Below are positions 35,207 through 45,811 of a DNA stretch of 64,000 nucleotides, in pieces. Position 1 is the first letter of the stretch. Each line of letters opens with the position of its first letter. The notes beneath the pieces are model-generated. The model was given only the letters and a program-made list of their open reading frames with translations, was not told the origin of the DNA and ran no database searches. The position numbers and the translations under genes are program-made. Origin of the DNA: Streptomyces sp. JB150 (GTDB lineage Bacteria > Actinomycetota > Actinomycetes > Streptomycetales > Streptomycetaceae); contig NZ_CP049780.1 in the NCBI RefSeq assembly GCF_011193355.1, forward strand, positions 3,092,169 to 3,156,168. Direction: 5' to 3'.

Positions 35207-36148
35207 CTACGCCACCGACCACGCGATGCCGTCGAGGATGTCGTGTTCGCTCACCACGACTTCCTCCGCGCCGACGCGCTCCATGATCGCCAGGAGGACG
35301 AGGGCGCCCGCGGCGATGACGTCGACCCGGCCGGGGTGCATGGACGGCACGGCGGCGCGCTCGGCGTGGGTGGAGCGCAGCAGCCAGTCGGTGATCTCGC
35401 GGACCCGGTCACGGGAGATCCGGGAGTGGTGGATGGCCGCCGAGTCGTACTCCGGCAGCTCCTGGGCGATCGCGGAGACCGTCGTCACCGAACCGGCCAG
35501 ACCCACCAGCGTGCGCGCCTCGCGCAGCGGCACGGTCCGCTCGGCCAGGTCGAGCGCGGCCTCGATGTCGGCGCGCATGGCCGCGATCTGCTTCTCGGTG
35601 GGCGGATCGGTGACCGCGCCGTCCACCACCAGGTGCCGCTCGGTCATCCGGACACAGCCGACGTCCACCGAGCGGGCGGCGCGCACGTGCTCCTCGCCGA
35701 CGACGAACTCCGTGGAGCCGCCGCCGATGTCCACCACCAGGAAGGGCCGCTCCAGGTGGTCGTGGCCGGCCAGCTCCTTGGTGGCGCCGGTGAAGGAGAA
35801 CTCGGCCTCCTGGTCGCCGCTGATGACCTCGGGCTCGACGCCGAGGATGTCCACGACCCCGCGCACGAACTCGTCGCGGTTCTCGGCGTCGCGCGAGGCG
35901 GAGGTGGCCACGAACCGCAGCCGCTCGGCGCCGTACTCCGCGATGACGGCCGCGTACTCGCGGCAGGCCGCGAAGGTGCGCTCCAGCGCCTCGGGGGCCA
36001 GCCGCCCGGTGCGGTCGACGCCCTGGCCGAGCCGCACGATCGTCATCCGGCGGTCCAGTTCCGCCAGTTCACCCGTGGCCGGGTCGCAGTCGGCGACCAG
36101 GAGGCGGATGGAGTTCGTACCGCAGTCGACGGCGGCGACCCGGGTCAC
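35207..36148 (-). CDS. ppx: Ppx/GppA-family exopolyphosphatase
   Basis: A 313-residue protein of the ASKHA fold family that hydrolyses polyphosphate or pppGpp. The P-loops are VAAVDCGTNSIRLLVAD at 3-19 and FLVVDIGGGSTEFVVG at about 135-150; RLGQGVDRTG and FVATSASRDAENRDEF are the family signatures. It is single-domain like actinobacterial Ppx1/Rv0496-type enzymes rather than the long E. coli form. The start is GTG at 36146-36148, overlapping the DUF501 stop by four bases, so the pair is translationally coupled. The order ppx-DUF501-ftsB-eno is a long-conserved actinobacterial block. Confidence 0.92.
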   Translation of the reverse strand: MTRVAAVDCGTNSIRLLVADCDPATGELAELDRRMTIVRLGQGVDRTGRLAPEALERTFAACREYAAVIAEYGAERLRFVATSASRDAENRDEFVRGVVDILGVEPEVISGDQEAEFSFTGATKELAGHDHLERPFLVVDIGGGSTEFVVGEEHVRAARSVDVGCVRMTERHLVVDGAVTDPPTEKQIAAMRADIEAALDLAERTVPLREARTLVGLAGSVTTVSAIAQELPEYDSAAIHHSRISRDRVREITDWLLRSTHAERAAVPSMHPGRVDVIAAGALVLLAIMERVGAEEVVVSEHDILDGIAWSVA

Positions 36149-36678
36149 TGTCCGCCCTCCTCACCGGCGAGGGTCACGCAGGAGCCCTTGCGCCACCACT
36201 CCGGCAGCATGGCCAGGGCCTCGTCGCCCAGCGGGTTCACGCCGGGGCCGGCGGCCAGCGAGTGGGCGACCAGCACGTGCAGGCACTTGACCCGGTCCGG
36301 CATGCCGCCGGCGCTCGGGAAGCCCTTCAGCTCCTCGATCTCGTCGCGGCGCCGGATGTAGTCCTCGTGAGCGGCGCGGTACGCGGCGGCCAGCTCGGGG
36401 TCGCTCTCCAGCCGGGCCGTCATCTCCTTCATCACGCCGTTCGCCTCCAGCGTGCCGATGGCCGAGTTGGCCTTCGGGCACGTCAGGTAGTACAGCGTCG
36501 GGAAGGGCGTGCCGTCGGGCAGCCGCGGGGCCGTCTCCACGACGTCCGGCTGCCCGCACGGGCAGCGGTGGGCGATCGCGCGCAGCCCGCGCGGCGGTCG
36601 GCCGAGCTGCTGCTGGAAGGCCTCGACGTCCGCGTCGGTGGGCTCGGTGCGCGGGGTGGGCGGCGGGGGCGTGTCCAT
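36145..36678 (-). CDS. DUF501 domain protein
   Basis: A 177-residue protein. The conserved GLRAIAHRCPCGQPDVVETAPRL, YYLTCPKANSAIGTLEA and DYIRRRDEI mark DUF501. The paired cysteines (CPCG and LTCPK) could bind a metal but no enzymatic function is established. It always sits between ftsB/divIC and ppx in actinobacteria. The ATG at 36676-36678 lies 20 bases after the stop of the FtsB-like gene, and its stop overlaps the ppx start. Confidence 0.9.
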   Translation of the reverse strand: MDTPPPPTPRTEPTDADVEAFQQQLGRPPRGLRAIAHRCPCGQPDVVETAPRLPDGTPFPTLYYLTCPKANSAIGTLEANGVMKEMTARLESDPELAAAYRAAHEDYIRRRDEIEELKGFPSAGGMPDRVKCLHVLVAHSLAAGPGVNPLGDEALAMLPEWWRKGSCVTLAGEEGGQ

Positions 36679-36698
36679 GCCTGTCTTTCTGTGTCCGT

Positions 36699-37184
36699 TC
36701 AACGGTCCGGGGCGTCGGCGGCGTCGGCCTTGTCGACGCCGTCCCAGACGTTCGAGTACCAGGGGCGGTCGGCCCCGCCCGTGTCGGCGCGGGACTGCTC
36801 GGCCGCGTCCGGGTCGATCACCACGTACCCGGTCTCGCCGGGCATCACATAGTGCAGCCGCTTGCGGATCTGCTGCTCGGCGTACGCGTCGTCCTGCCAG
36901 CGCGCCTTCTGGTCGCGCAGCCGTTCGACGCGCTCGCGCGCCTGCCGCTGCTCCCGTTCCAGATCGGCGATCTCGGCGCGCTGGGCGACGTACTGCCTTA
37001 TCGGGTAGGCGAGCGCCACGACCAGCGAGCAGACCACCAGCGCGAGCAGCGCGGCCCGGCCGGTCAGCCGGGAGCGGCGGGCCTGCCGCTTGGTCTGCGA
37101 GCGGTAGACACGGGCGGCGGTCTGCTCGCCGAGCAGTCTGATCCTGGTCGCGGTGGAGAACCGGTCCCGGTCCCTCACGGCCAT
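36699..37184 (-). CDS. Septum formation initiator (FtsB/DivIC family)
   Basis: A 161-residue bitopic division protein. A basic cytosolic N-terminus of about 42 residues precedes one span (about 43-63; AALLALVVCSLVVALAYPI), then a leucine/Arg-rich coiled coil (about 65-100; IADLEREQRQARERVERLRDQKARW) and the conserved IRKRLHYVMPGETGYVVI. FtsB/DivIC proteins bridge FtsL and FtsQ in the divisome and, in Streptomyces, matter for sporulation septation. The acidic tail is not conserved. The ATG at 37182-37184 has GGGAGG upstream. It follows eno by about 113 bases and precedes DUF501. Confidence 0.9.
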   Translation of the reverse strand: MAVRDRDRFSTATRIRLLGEQTAARVYRSQTKRQARRSRLTGRAALLALVVCSLVVALAYPIRQYVAQRAEIADLEREQRQARERVERLRDQKARWQDDAYAEQQIRKRLHYVMPGETGYVVIDPDAAEQSRADTGGADRPWYSNVWDGVDKADAADAPDR

Positions 37185-37297
37185 CGTCCCGCCTCCCGTT
37201 CACGCGCGTACGTCCCCGCACACGGTACGGGACCGAGTACGGGGACGTACGTACGACGCTTTCCTGCGCGGGCGTCAGCCCTGCACGGCCGCGGTGC

Positions 37298-38742
<1,445 letters not shown>

Positions 38743-38794
38743 ACGGCCACGGTCGCGGTCACGGCACGCGGCCGGCTTGCGCGCCCGGACATGC

Positions 38795-38835
38795 CCCCGC
38801 CCCGGTGCGTACGGGGGAGACGCACCGGGGCGGGG
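38795..38835 (-). terminator. Strong terminator after rpfA
   Basis: Perfect 16-base arms CCCCGCCCCGGTGCGT (38795-38810) and complement (38820-38835), 9-base loop; 34 bases past the rpfA stop on the minus strand. Confidence 0.9.
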
Positions 38836-38868
38836 AGACTGCGGGGCTGCCGCCTGCCTCTTGTCTTC

Positions 38869-39750
<882 letters not shown>

Positions 39751-39811
39751 GGCGGCCGCTGGCAGGATTCGGCGTTGCGGCAGCCGGGGCTCGCGGTGAC
39801 GAGCGGCTTCG

Positions 39812-39841
39812 ACCGTAGCCAGGCGATCGGCGGATTTTCAA
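39812..39841 (-). promoter_or_regulatory. rpfA promoter candidate
   Basis: On the minus strand -35 TTGAAA (39836-39841) and -10 TACGGT (39812-39817) with an 18-base spacer. This puts transcription start near 39805 and the riboswitch in the leader. Confidence 0.55.
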
Positions 39842-39920
39842 AGACGATCAGGGCTTCTGAGACCTATCTCTCACCGTGTTTATAACGGACATTCACCGCG
39901 AACCGTGTGCTGAAGTCCCG

Positions 39921-40979
39921 CTACTTTTCTCCCGGTTCAACCCCTACCTCCAGCGTCTGACCGGGGAGGATGAGGTCGGGGTCGGTGCCCACGGTCGCCT
40001 TGTTCTCGGCGTACAGCGCGGACCATCCACCGTCCAGCTCAAGGGAGTCCGCGATGCCCCACAGACTGTCGCCGGCGCGGACCGTGTAGGTGCCGTCGGC
40101 CGCGTCGCGGGCGGCGGCGGAGTCGCGCGAGGCGTGCCGGCCGGAGGGCTCGGTCGTACGGCTGTCGGCGGCCTCCTCCTCGGCGCTGTCGCCGCGGTGG
40201 CGCCCGGTGCCGGTGGAGCCGGTGTCGGCGGCTCCCGAAGACGGGTCATTGTGGCCGGAGTTGTCCGAGTCGTCCCGCTTGGTGGAGGCCGCGGAGGAGT
40301 CGCCGTTGCCCGAGGACGCGGGGCCGGAGGCGCTCGGAGACGGCGAAGTCGCGGCAGAACCGGACGATTCGGCATCTTCCGCAGCCCCGGAGGAACCGGA
40401 GCCGCCGGAAGTCCCGCGCGATGCGGAGGATTCGCCCGGACCCGAGGAGCCGGAGGAACCGGAGGAACCGGAGGTTTCCGAGGATCGCGACGAGTCGGAC
40501 AAGCCGGACTCGGGGCTCGCCGAGGAGCCGTCGGCGTCCGGCGTGGCCGACACGCCCGACGCGGCGTCGGCCGCCAGGCCGGTGTCGACGCCCGGAGCGG
40601 CGGAGTCGCCGTCGAGGCCGGCGAGCACACCGCAGGTGGGCCAGGCCGCCACGCCCTCGGCGGCCAGGATTCTCTCGGCCACGGCGATCTGCTGCGAACG
40701 GCTGGCCACGTCGGGGCTCTCGGCGTAGTCCAGGCCGCCGTACTTCACCCAGTTCTCCTGGGAGATCTGGAGGCCGCCGTAGTAGCCGTTGCCGTTGTCC
40801 GCGCTCCAGGAGCCACCGCTCTCGCACTCCGCGACCCTGTCCCACGTGACCCCGCTGGCGGCGCTCGCGCCGCTCGCGCCGAGGAGCGGGATGGCGATGG
40901 CGGAACCGGTCACTCCGGCCGCGACGATGAGGGCCGGAGCCTGGCGGGGGCGACGGTGACGACCGTTCCCGGAGAGCAT
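39921..40979 (-). CDS. Second Rpf/LysM secreted hydrolase
   Basis: A 352-residue secreted protein. The signal peptide (about 1-41, GASGASAAS) precedes an Rpf domain (about 42-118; TWDRVAECESGGSWSADNG with catalytic Glu, GYYGGLQISQENWVKYGG, WPTCGV). A linker of about 180 residues is extremely rich in Ser, Gly, Asp, Glu and Ala. It ends in a LysM domain (about 303-350; YTVRAGDSLWGIADSLE, ILPGQTLEVG). It is a paralogue of the neighbouring RpfA with a far longer linker. By synteny it matches the second rpf gene of S. coelicolor. No riboswitch is seen; an ACTTGT-C-ACAAGT palindrome lies about 100 bases upstream. The ATG at 40977-40979 has GAAAGG upstream. Confidence 0.9.
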   Translation of the reverse strand: MLSGNGRHRRPRQAPALIVAAGVTGSAIAIPLLGASGASAASGVTWDRVAECESGGSWSADNGNGYYGGLQISQENWVKYGGLDYAESPDVASRSQQIAVAERILAAEGVAAWPTCGVLAGLDGDSAAPGVDTGLAADAASGVSATPDADGSSASPESGLSDSSRSSETSGSSGSSGSSGPGESSASRGTSGGSGSSGAAEDAESSGSAATSPSPSASGPASSGNGDSSAASTKRDDSDNSGHNDPSSGAADTGSTGTGRHRGDSAEEEAADSRTTEPSGRHASRDSAAARDAADGTYTVRAGDSLWGIADSLELDGGWSALYAENKATVGTDPDLILPGQTLEVGVEPGEK

Positions 40980-41072
40980 GCGGAGACCTTTCGCGAGACA
41001 ACGGTGACGGCGCGGCGGAGATGCTGTGATCACCGCCGTCACACTGATGGGTGAACGTATCGGCAGACGATC

Positions 41073-41085
41073 ACTTGTCACAAGT
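41073..41085. promoter_or_regulatory. Palindrome ACTTGTCACAAGT upstream of the second rpf gene
   Basis: A 13-base palindrome with a single central base, 94 bases upstream of the start. On the minus strand TTGTGA with GATACG 16 bases on could form a promoter overlapping it. Confidence 0.35.
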
Positions 41086-41179
41086 TCATGCCGCGCAGAT
41101 AACGTGAAGATCACAGAGGTGAGTGCGTGTCACCTTTGCGGCGGCACAGGGCGACTGCGCGCGCAGGGCCGGGCGCGCC

Positions 41180-42475
41180 TCACCGCTGCGGCGTGAACTC
41201 CACGGGCAGCGTGCGCAGTCCGCGCATGATGAGCCCGCCGCGCCAGCGCAGGTCCGCGGGGTCCGCGGCGAGCCGCAGGTCCGGCAGGCGGGTGAGGAGG
41301 GTGGCGAGCGCGGTCTGGCCCTCCAGGCGGGCGAGCGGGGCGCCCAGGCAGTAGTGGATGCCGTGCCCGTATCCGAGGTGCTGGTTGTCGCGGCGGGCGA
41401 GGTCCAGGGTGTCGGGGTCGGCGAACCGGGCGGGGTCGCGGTCGGCGGCGGCGAGCACGACGAGGACCGGGTCGCCGGGGGCGATGTCCTGACCGCCGAT
41501 GGTGAGCGGCCGGGTGGCGAAGCGCCAGGTGGCCAGCTCCACCGGGCCGTCGTAGCGCAGGAGTTCCTCCACTCCGGTCTCCAGCAGAGCGCGCTCCCCG
41601 GCCGCCAGGGAGCGCTGGAGGCGCTCGCGCTGTTCCGGGTGGGTCAGCAGGGCGTAGGTGCCGTTGCCGATGAGGTTGACGGTGGTCTCGAAACCGGCGA
41701 ACAGCAGGATGAACGCCATCGCCGCCGCCTCGTTCTCGGTCAGGTGCTCGCCGTGGTCGGAGGCGCGGATGAGACCCGAGATCAGGTCCTCGCCGGGCGC
41801 GGGCTCGGCGGGCAGGGCCTCGCGCTTGCGGTGGATGAGGTCGGCGAGATAGCCGCGCATCTTCTTCACCGAGCGCGCCACCCCGCCGCGCGGCCCTCCG
41901 CCGTGCCGGATCATCATGCCCGCCCAGTCCCGGAAGTCGTCCTGGTCCTCGCGCGGTACGCCCAGCATGTCGCAGATGGCGTAGATGGGCAGCGGGAAGG
42001 CGAACTCGTGGATGAGGTCGGCGGACCCGGTGCGGGCGAACCCGTCGATGAGGCGGTCGGTCAGCTCCTGCACGCGCGGCGCGAACTCCGCGACGCGCCG
42101 GGGCGTGAACGCCTTCGACACCAGGCGGCGCAGCCGGGTGTGGTCCGGCGGGTCGATGTTGAGCAGATGCGTCATCAGCTCCGCCTTGCGCTCACCCGGA
42201 ATGCCCGTCTTGCCCTTGGCGTGCGCCGGTTCGGCGTGGTGCTCCGGGTTCTTCGACAGCCGCTGGTCGGCCAGCGCCTGCCTGGCGTCGGCGTACCGGG
42301 TGACCAGCCAGGCCTCCACCCCGCTGGGCAGCCGCGTCCGGTGCACCGGGGCGTGCTCGCGCAGCCAGGCGTAGGCGGGGTACGGGTCGGTGGCGAACTC
42401 CCAGGTGAACAGGGCCGGGGCGGCGGACTGGGGCTGCCGGGGGCGGGACTGCGGGGGGTGGGGCTGGTCGGTCAC
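41180..42475 (-). CDS. Cytochrome P450 (CYP107-like)
   Basis: A 431-residue soluble P450. The I-helix FAGFETTVNL, the K-helix ExxR (GVEELLRYDGP) and the heme loop YGHGIHYCLGAPLAR with the axial Cys are intact; the usual Phe before the loop is Tyr. NIDPPDHTRLRRLVSKAFTPRRV is typical of actinobacterial class I P450s. By position it matches CYP107U1 of S. coelicolor, which I recall as linked to sporulation and antibiotic production; this is unverified. No ferredoxin gene flanks it, so electrons must come from elsewhere. The start is GTG at 42473-42475 with a weak ribosome site. Confidence 0.9.
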   Translation of the reverse strand: MTDQPHPPQSRPRQPQSAAPALFTWEFATDPYPAYAWLREHAPVHRTRLPSGVEAWLVTRYADARQALADQRLSKNPEHHAEPAHAKGKTGIPGERKAELMTHLLNIDPPDHTRLRRLVSKAFTPRRVAEFAPRVQELTDRLIDGFARTGSADLIHEFAFPLPIYAICDMLGVPREDQDDFRDWAGMMIRHGGGPRGGVARSVKKMRGYLADLIHRKREALPAEPAPGEDLISGLIRASDHGEHLTENEAAAMAFILLFAGFETTVNLIGNGTYALLTHPEQRERLQRSLAAGERALLETGVEELLRYDGPVELATWRFATRPLTIGGQDIAPGDPVLVVLAAADRDPARFADPDTLDLARRDNQHLGYGHGIHYCLGAPLARLEGQTALATLLTRLPDLRLAADPADLRWRGGLIMRGLRTLPVEFTPQR

Positions 42476-42508
42476 GTCGTCGACGGTATCCGCAGGCGGC
42501 CGCCGTCC

Positions 42509-42706
42509 TCATCCCGAGGCCGGGCGGCGTACCGGGGCGTGGTGGTTGCGGATCTCCACGTCGCAGTCGGTGACCCGCGAGTGGTCGCCCCGCGCCGCCG
42601 CCTCCGCGCGCTGCCGGGCGAGCGCCTGGCACACCGCGCAGTCCGGCCGCGCGGCCGGCGGGTCGAGGGGCGGGCCGAGGTCGATCGGCCGCTCCTGTGC
42701 CGTCAC
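42509..42706 (-). CDS. Small hypothetical protein
   Basis: A 65-residue protein with a DCAVCQALARQRAEAAARGDHSRVTDCDVEIRNHH core; a CxxC pair could bind metal. The GTG at 42704-42706 overlaps the TGA of the DUF6415-like gene by four bases (GTGA), so it is coupled to it. Small proteins of this kind often follow DUF6415 genes in Streptomyces next to XRE regulators. No function known. Confidence 0.6.
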   Translation of the reverse strand: MTAQERPIDLGPPLDPPAARPDCAVCQALARQRAEAAARGDHSRVTDCDVEIRNHHAPVRRPASG

Positions 42707-43258
42707 GGCCGCCCGCCCCCGCCCACGGCCGTGAGGTCCACGTGCCGTGGCGCTCGCCGGTAGTCCTCGTACAGCGCGTCGGCGGCCGGGCAGCACAGGT
42801 TGGCGTTCACACCGTGCTCGTCCGTCGCCATGCAGGTCTCGCAGCCGAGGCAGTGGTTCCACAGCCCGAGCAGCGCGACCGGCTGCGGGTACAGCACGAC
42901 CGGGTGCCCGCCGCTCAGGTTCTCGTAGTGGTCGCACAGCGTGCTGACGGACCGGGCCAGCCGCTGGGCGTACGCGAGTCGCGCGGGCAGCGTACGGCCC
43001 GGCGCGAGGCTCATGCGCGTACGGGCCCTCATGACGGCGACGTTCGCGCAGGCGCGCGGCGGGTCGTCCTCCGGCAGCGCGTCGGCCAGCGCCTCGACCA
43101 CGGGCAGGGACAGCATGAGGTGCCCCCCGCAGCTGGAGCGTCAGCGTCTCCAACTCGTCCTCGGTTGAGGGGAGTCGGGCGTCGTCCGCGAGCAGGGTCC
43201 GCGCGGCGGCGCGCAGGGCGGGGATGTCCAAGGGGGCGGTCGTGTCGCTGGGTGGCAC
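42703..43258 (-). pseudogene. DUF6415-like gene interrupted by a +1 frameshift
   Basis: Two frames join into one protein. The N-terminal part from GTG 43258 (GGAGG eight bases upstream) reads DIPALRAAARTLLADDARL and ends ETLTLQLRG; the C-terminal part reads HLMLSLPVVEALADALPEDD, CDHYENLSGGH and a Cys-rich HCLGCETCMATDEHG. The break is in a run of six C (43123-43128; six G in the gene). Removing one base restores LRGHLMLSLPVVEALA without a gap. The rebuilt protein is about 184 residues. Either a true frameshift or a homopolymer sequencing error. The downstream part alone could start at ATG 43116. It lies between an XRE regulator and a coupled small gene. Confidence 0.75.
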
Positions 43259-43386
43259 GCCTCTCACCTCCGCGTTTCGGTGATCGTTGCGTCACCGAGC
43301 GTAAGGCGAGGGGTGGTGAGCGGACAGGCACGCCGCGTGTCCGTTACGGCGACGGCTCACCGGGGCGGACACGGAACGTGCCCCTG

Positions 43387-44628
43387 TTACCGGGTGCCGA
43401 AGAACGCCGCGAGTTCCCGCTGCTTCGAGGTCAGACTGCGCCGCTTGCTCCTGCGCAGTACTTCGTGGAACGTGTCGGCGGCCATCCGCTGGTGCCGCAG
43501 CCACTGCGGTGTCTCGTCCATCAGCGAGCCCAGGATGTCCGTCGCCGCGTCCGTCTGCCGCAGCATCACGTGGGCCTGCGCCACGTCCAGCAGATGACGG
43601 CGCATGAACTGCCGTCCCTTCGCGTCGGCCGGCTGGGGCATCCGCTCCGACAGGCGCAGCACCCGGTCGGGTTTCTCCGCCACCAGCTGGTTCTCGATGC
43701 CCTGGAAGGCGACCGTCCGCCAGTCGAACCGCCCCCACGAGGACACCGCGACGGCCTGCGCGCCGCCGAGCGCGGCCCCCGCCGTACGGCCCAGCCGGAG
43801 GATGTCGCGGGCTTCCCGGGGCCGGTTGTTGCGGGCGGCGGCCGCGCTGCCGTGCACCAGCAGCTTTCCCCAGGCGCCGAGCGCCTGACGGGTGGCCCGT
43901 GAGATCCGGGGCTCGACGGCGTCCGCCGTGGCGATGCTGACCTGCTCGGCCTCGTCCAGGCGGCCCTGCCGCATCAGCAGCCAGCCCTGCTGGTACACGG
44001 CCGCGGCGACGCCCCCCATGTCCTTGATCCGTGCGGCGTCCTCGATGGCGTCGCGCAGCGCGATGTGGGCGAGGTCGTACGCGCGGACCTGGGTGAGATA
44101 GCGGCCGGCCATCTGGAGCACGTCGGAGCGGATCCGCAGTGCCTCGGTGTGTTCGGGGCCGTGGTCGAAGTGGTCGGCGGCGGCGTGGGCGGCGTGGACG
44201 AGGGAGGGCAGGAAGTCGGCGACGTAGCCGTAGTCGTCGCGGTGGTAGGCCGTGCCGACCTCGGCGGCGGTGGACCGGAGCCGGTCGAGGTCGGGCTCGG
44301 CGATCGCGTCGGTCAGGCGCCCGCCCAGCGTGACCGGTGGCGCGAGCGCCTGGCGGAGCGGCATCAGGTCGATGTTGTCGTCGTCGCCGCGCGTGGTGGC
44401 GTGCGGTCCGCCCGGTTCGAACAGCGCGGAGGTGCGGACACCGAGGGTGCGGGCCAGGGCGTGGTACGTCTCCAGGCGGGCGGTGCCGCCCCGTTCGAGC
44501 TTCTTCACGACTCCCGGGCTCAGCTGGGCGCGTTCCGCGAGGCCTTCTTGGGTGAGGCCCCTGGTGAGCCGGAGTTCCTTGAGCCGGTCACCCGGGTGTG
44601 TGGGCCTCTTGTCGGCGGAGTGGGGCAT
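43387..44628 (-). CDS. XRE-family regulator with TPR-like C-terminus
   Basis: A 413-residue protein. The N-terminal helix-turn-helix (about 13-68) reads GDRLKELRLTRGLTQEGLAERAQLSPGVVKKLERGG. The long helical remainder (about 110-400) contains TPR-like pairs (LAHIALRDAIEDAARIKDMGGVAAAVYQQGWLLMRQGRLDEAEQV; broken by family-typical turns), a layout used by Streptomyces regulators that sense a peptide or small ligand. The gene lies 128 bases upstream of the DUF6415-like pseudogene on the same strand; such pairs recur in Streptomyces accessory regions. The ATG at 44626-44628 has AACGGAGCACGG upstream. Target unknown. Confidence 0.85.
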   Translation of the reverse strand: MPHSADKRPTHPGDRLKELRLTRGLTQEGLAERAQLSPGVVKKLERGGTARLETYHALARTLGVRTSALFEPGGPHATTRGDDDNIDLMPLRQALAPPVTLGGRLTDAIAEPDLDRLRSTAAEVGTAYHRDDYGYVADFLPSLVHAAHAAADHFDHGPEHTEALRIRSDVLQMAGRYLTQVRAYDLAHIALRDAIEDAARIKDMGGVAAAVYQQGWLLMRQGRLDEAEQVSIATADAVEPRISRATRQALGAWGKLLVHGSAAAARNNRPREARDILRLGRTAGAALGGAQAVAVSSWGRFDWRTVAFQGIENQLVAEKPDRVLRLSERMPQPADAKGRQFMRRHLLDVAQAHVMLRQTDAATDILGSLMDETPQWLRHQRMAADTFHEVLRRSKRRSLTSKQRELAAFFGTR

Positions 44629-44664
44629 GCCGTGCTCCGTTCTCGGTACGCCTTTCCCCGGTAC

Positions 44665-45666
44665 CTACCCCTCCTTCTTGACTGCCCTCTCATAGGCGAC
44701 GATCGCGTCCCGGTACGCCCGCGCAGCCGCCCGCAGGGCCGCCTCCGGGTCGGTGCCCTCGGATTCGGCGCGGGCCGCGAGGGCGAGGAGTTCGTAGCCG
44801 ATGCCCTCGGCCGGCGGGAGGGGGACCTCCAGGCCCGCCGTGCGGACCCGGCCGGCCAGCTTCGCGGCCAGGGCGAGGCCCGGCTGGTGCAGGGGGACGC
44901 CCTCGGTCACCGACGTGCGCCGCTTCTCCTCGGCCTTGGTGCGCAGCCAGTGTTCCTTGACCTCCTCGGGGGTGGTGGCGGTCTCGTCGCCGAACACGTG
45001 CGGGTGGCGGTGGATCAGCTTGGCGACGATGCCCCCGGCGACGTCGTCGATGGAGAACGGCGCGTCCGGGTCCTCCTCGGCGATCCGGGAGTGGAAGACG
45101 ACCTGGAGCAGGACGTCGCCCAGCTCCTCGCGCAGCTCCTCGCGGTCGCCGTCCTCGATCGCCTCGACCAGCTCGTACGCCTCCTCGATGGCGTACTTGG
45201 CGAGGCCCTTGTGGGTCTTCTGGGAGGTCCAGGGGCACTCCGCGCGGAGGCGGTCCATGACCTGCACGAGGTCGAGGAGGCGGGCGCCGGGCAGGTCGTA
45301 GGAGGCGGGCAGCAGCTCCAGCTCGGGCATCCTGACCCTGCCGGATCCGGCGAGCCGGGCCAGGCCGTCGGTCAGTGCGGGCTCGCCCTCGCCGGTGGCG
45401 ACGACGACCACCGTGCGGCCCCCGGCGCAGGCGTCGACCAGTTCCTCGGCGTTCGGAGCGGCCTCGTCGACCGCTATGCCGGCCTCGCGGAGATACGGCA
45501 GCTGCGGGTGTGCCCCGTCCGCGCACAGCACGCGGTCGGCGGCGCGCAGCGCCTGCCACGCGGGCCAGGACAGCAGGCCGGGGGCGACGCGGTGGCTGGT
45601 GGTGAGCAGGACGACGCGGCCGGGGGCGGTGGGGTCCGGGGCGCCTTCGAGGCTGGTTGCGTTCAC
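44665..45666 (-). CDS. mazG: Nucleoside triphosphate pyrophosphohydrolase MazG
   Basis: A 333-residue protein. The C-terminal MazG domain carries the Mg-binding EExxE/ExxD set (KYAIEEAYELVEAIEDGDREELREELGDVLLQ) and the second helical part FGDETATTPEEVKEHWLRTKAEEKRR. It hydrolyses (d)NTPs to monophosphates and limits oxidised nucleotides and possibly ppGpp. The N-terminal 110 residues (VVLLTTSHRVAPGLLSWPAW) look like a decayed tetrapyrrole-methylase-like domain, as in other actinobacterial MazG. The start is GTG at 45664-45666, matching the conserved MNATS start; another GTG 18 bases upstream is possible. In actinobacteria mazG usually neighbours mfd and eno. Confidence 0.92.
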   Translation of the reverse strand: MNATSLEGAPDPTAPGRVVLLTTSHRVAPGLLSWPAWQALRAADRVLCADGAHPQLPYLREAGIAVDEAAPNAEELVDACAGGRTVVVVATGEGEPALTDGLARLAGSGRVRMPELELLPASYDLPGARLLDLVQVMDRLRAECPWTSQKTHKGLAKYAIEEAYELVEAIEDGDREELREELGDVLLQVVFHSRIAEEDPDAPFSIDDVAGGIVAKLIHRHPHVFGDETATTPEEVKEHWLRTKAEEKRRTSVTEGVPLHQPGLALAAKLAGRVRTAGLEVPLPPAEGIGYELLALAARAESEGTDPEAALRAAARAYRDAIVAYERAVKKEG

Positions 45667-45765
45667 GATCCGAACGTAACCCACACCGCCGACGGACTTC
45701 AGAGGTTGTCCACAGCCCCGGTGCGATCATCACACCGGCGTTCGGTCACACCACTCCGCCGCCTG

Positions 45766-45807
45766 CCCGGAGCGCCTTCCCGCCACCCCGGAGCGCCTAC
45801 CCGCCGC
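45766..45807. repeat. 21-base tandem duplication between mazG and the SurA-like gene
   Basis: Copies at 45766-45786 and 45787-45807, starting CCCGGAGCGCCT, two mismatches. It lies just past the SurA-like stop... on the mazG side of that gene (stop at 45812). Confidence 0.75.
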
Positions 45808-45811
45808 CCGG

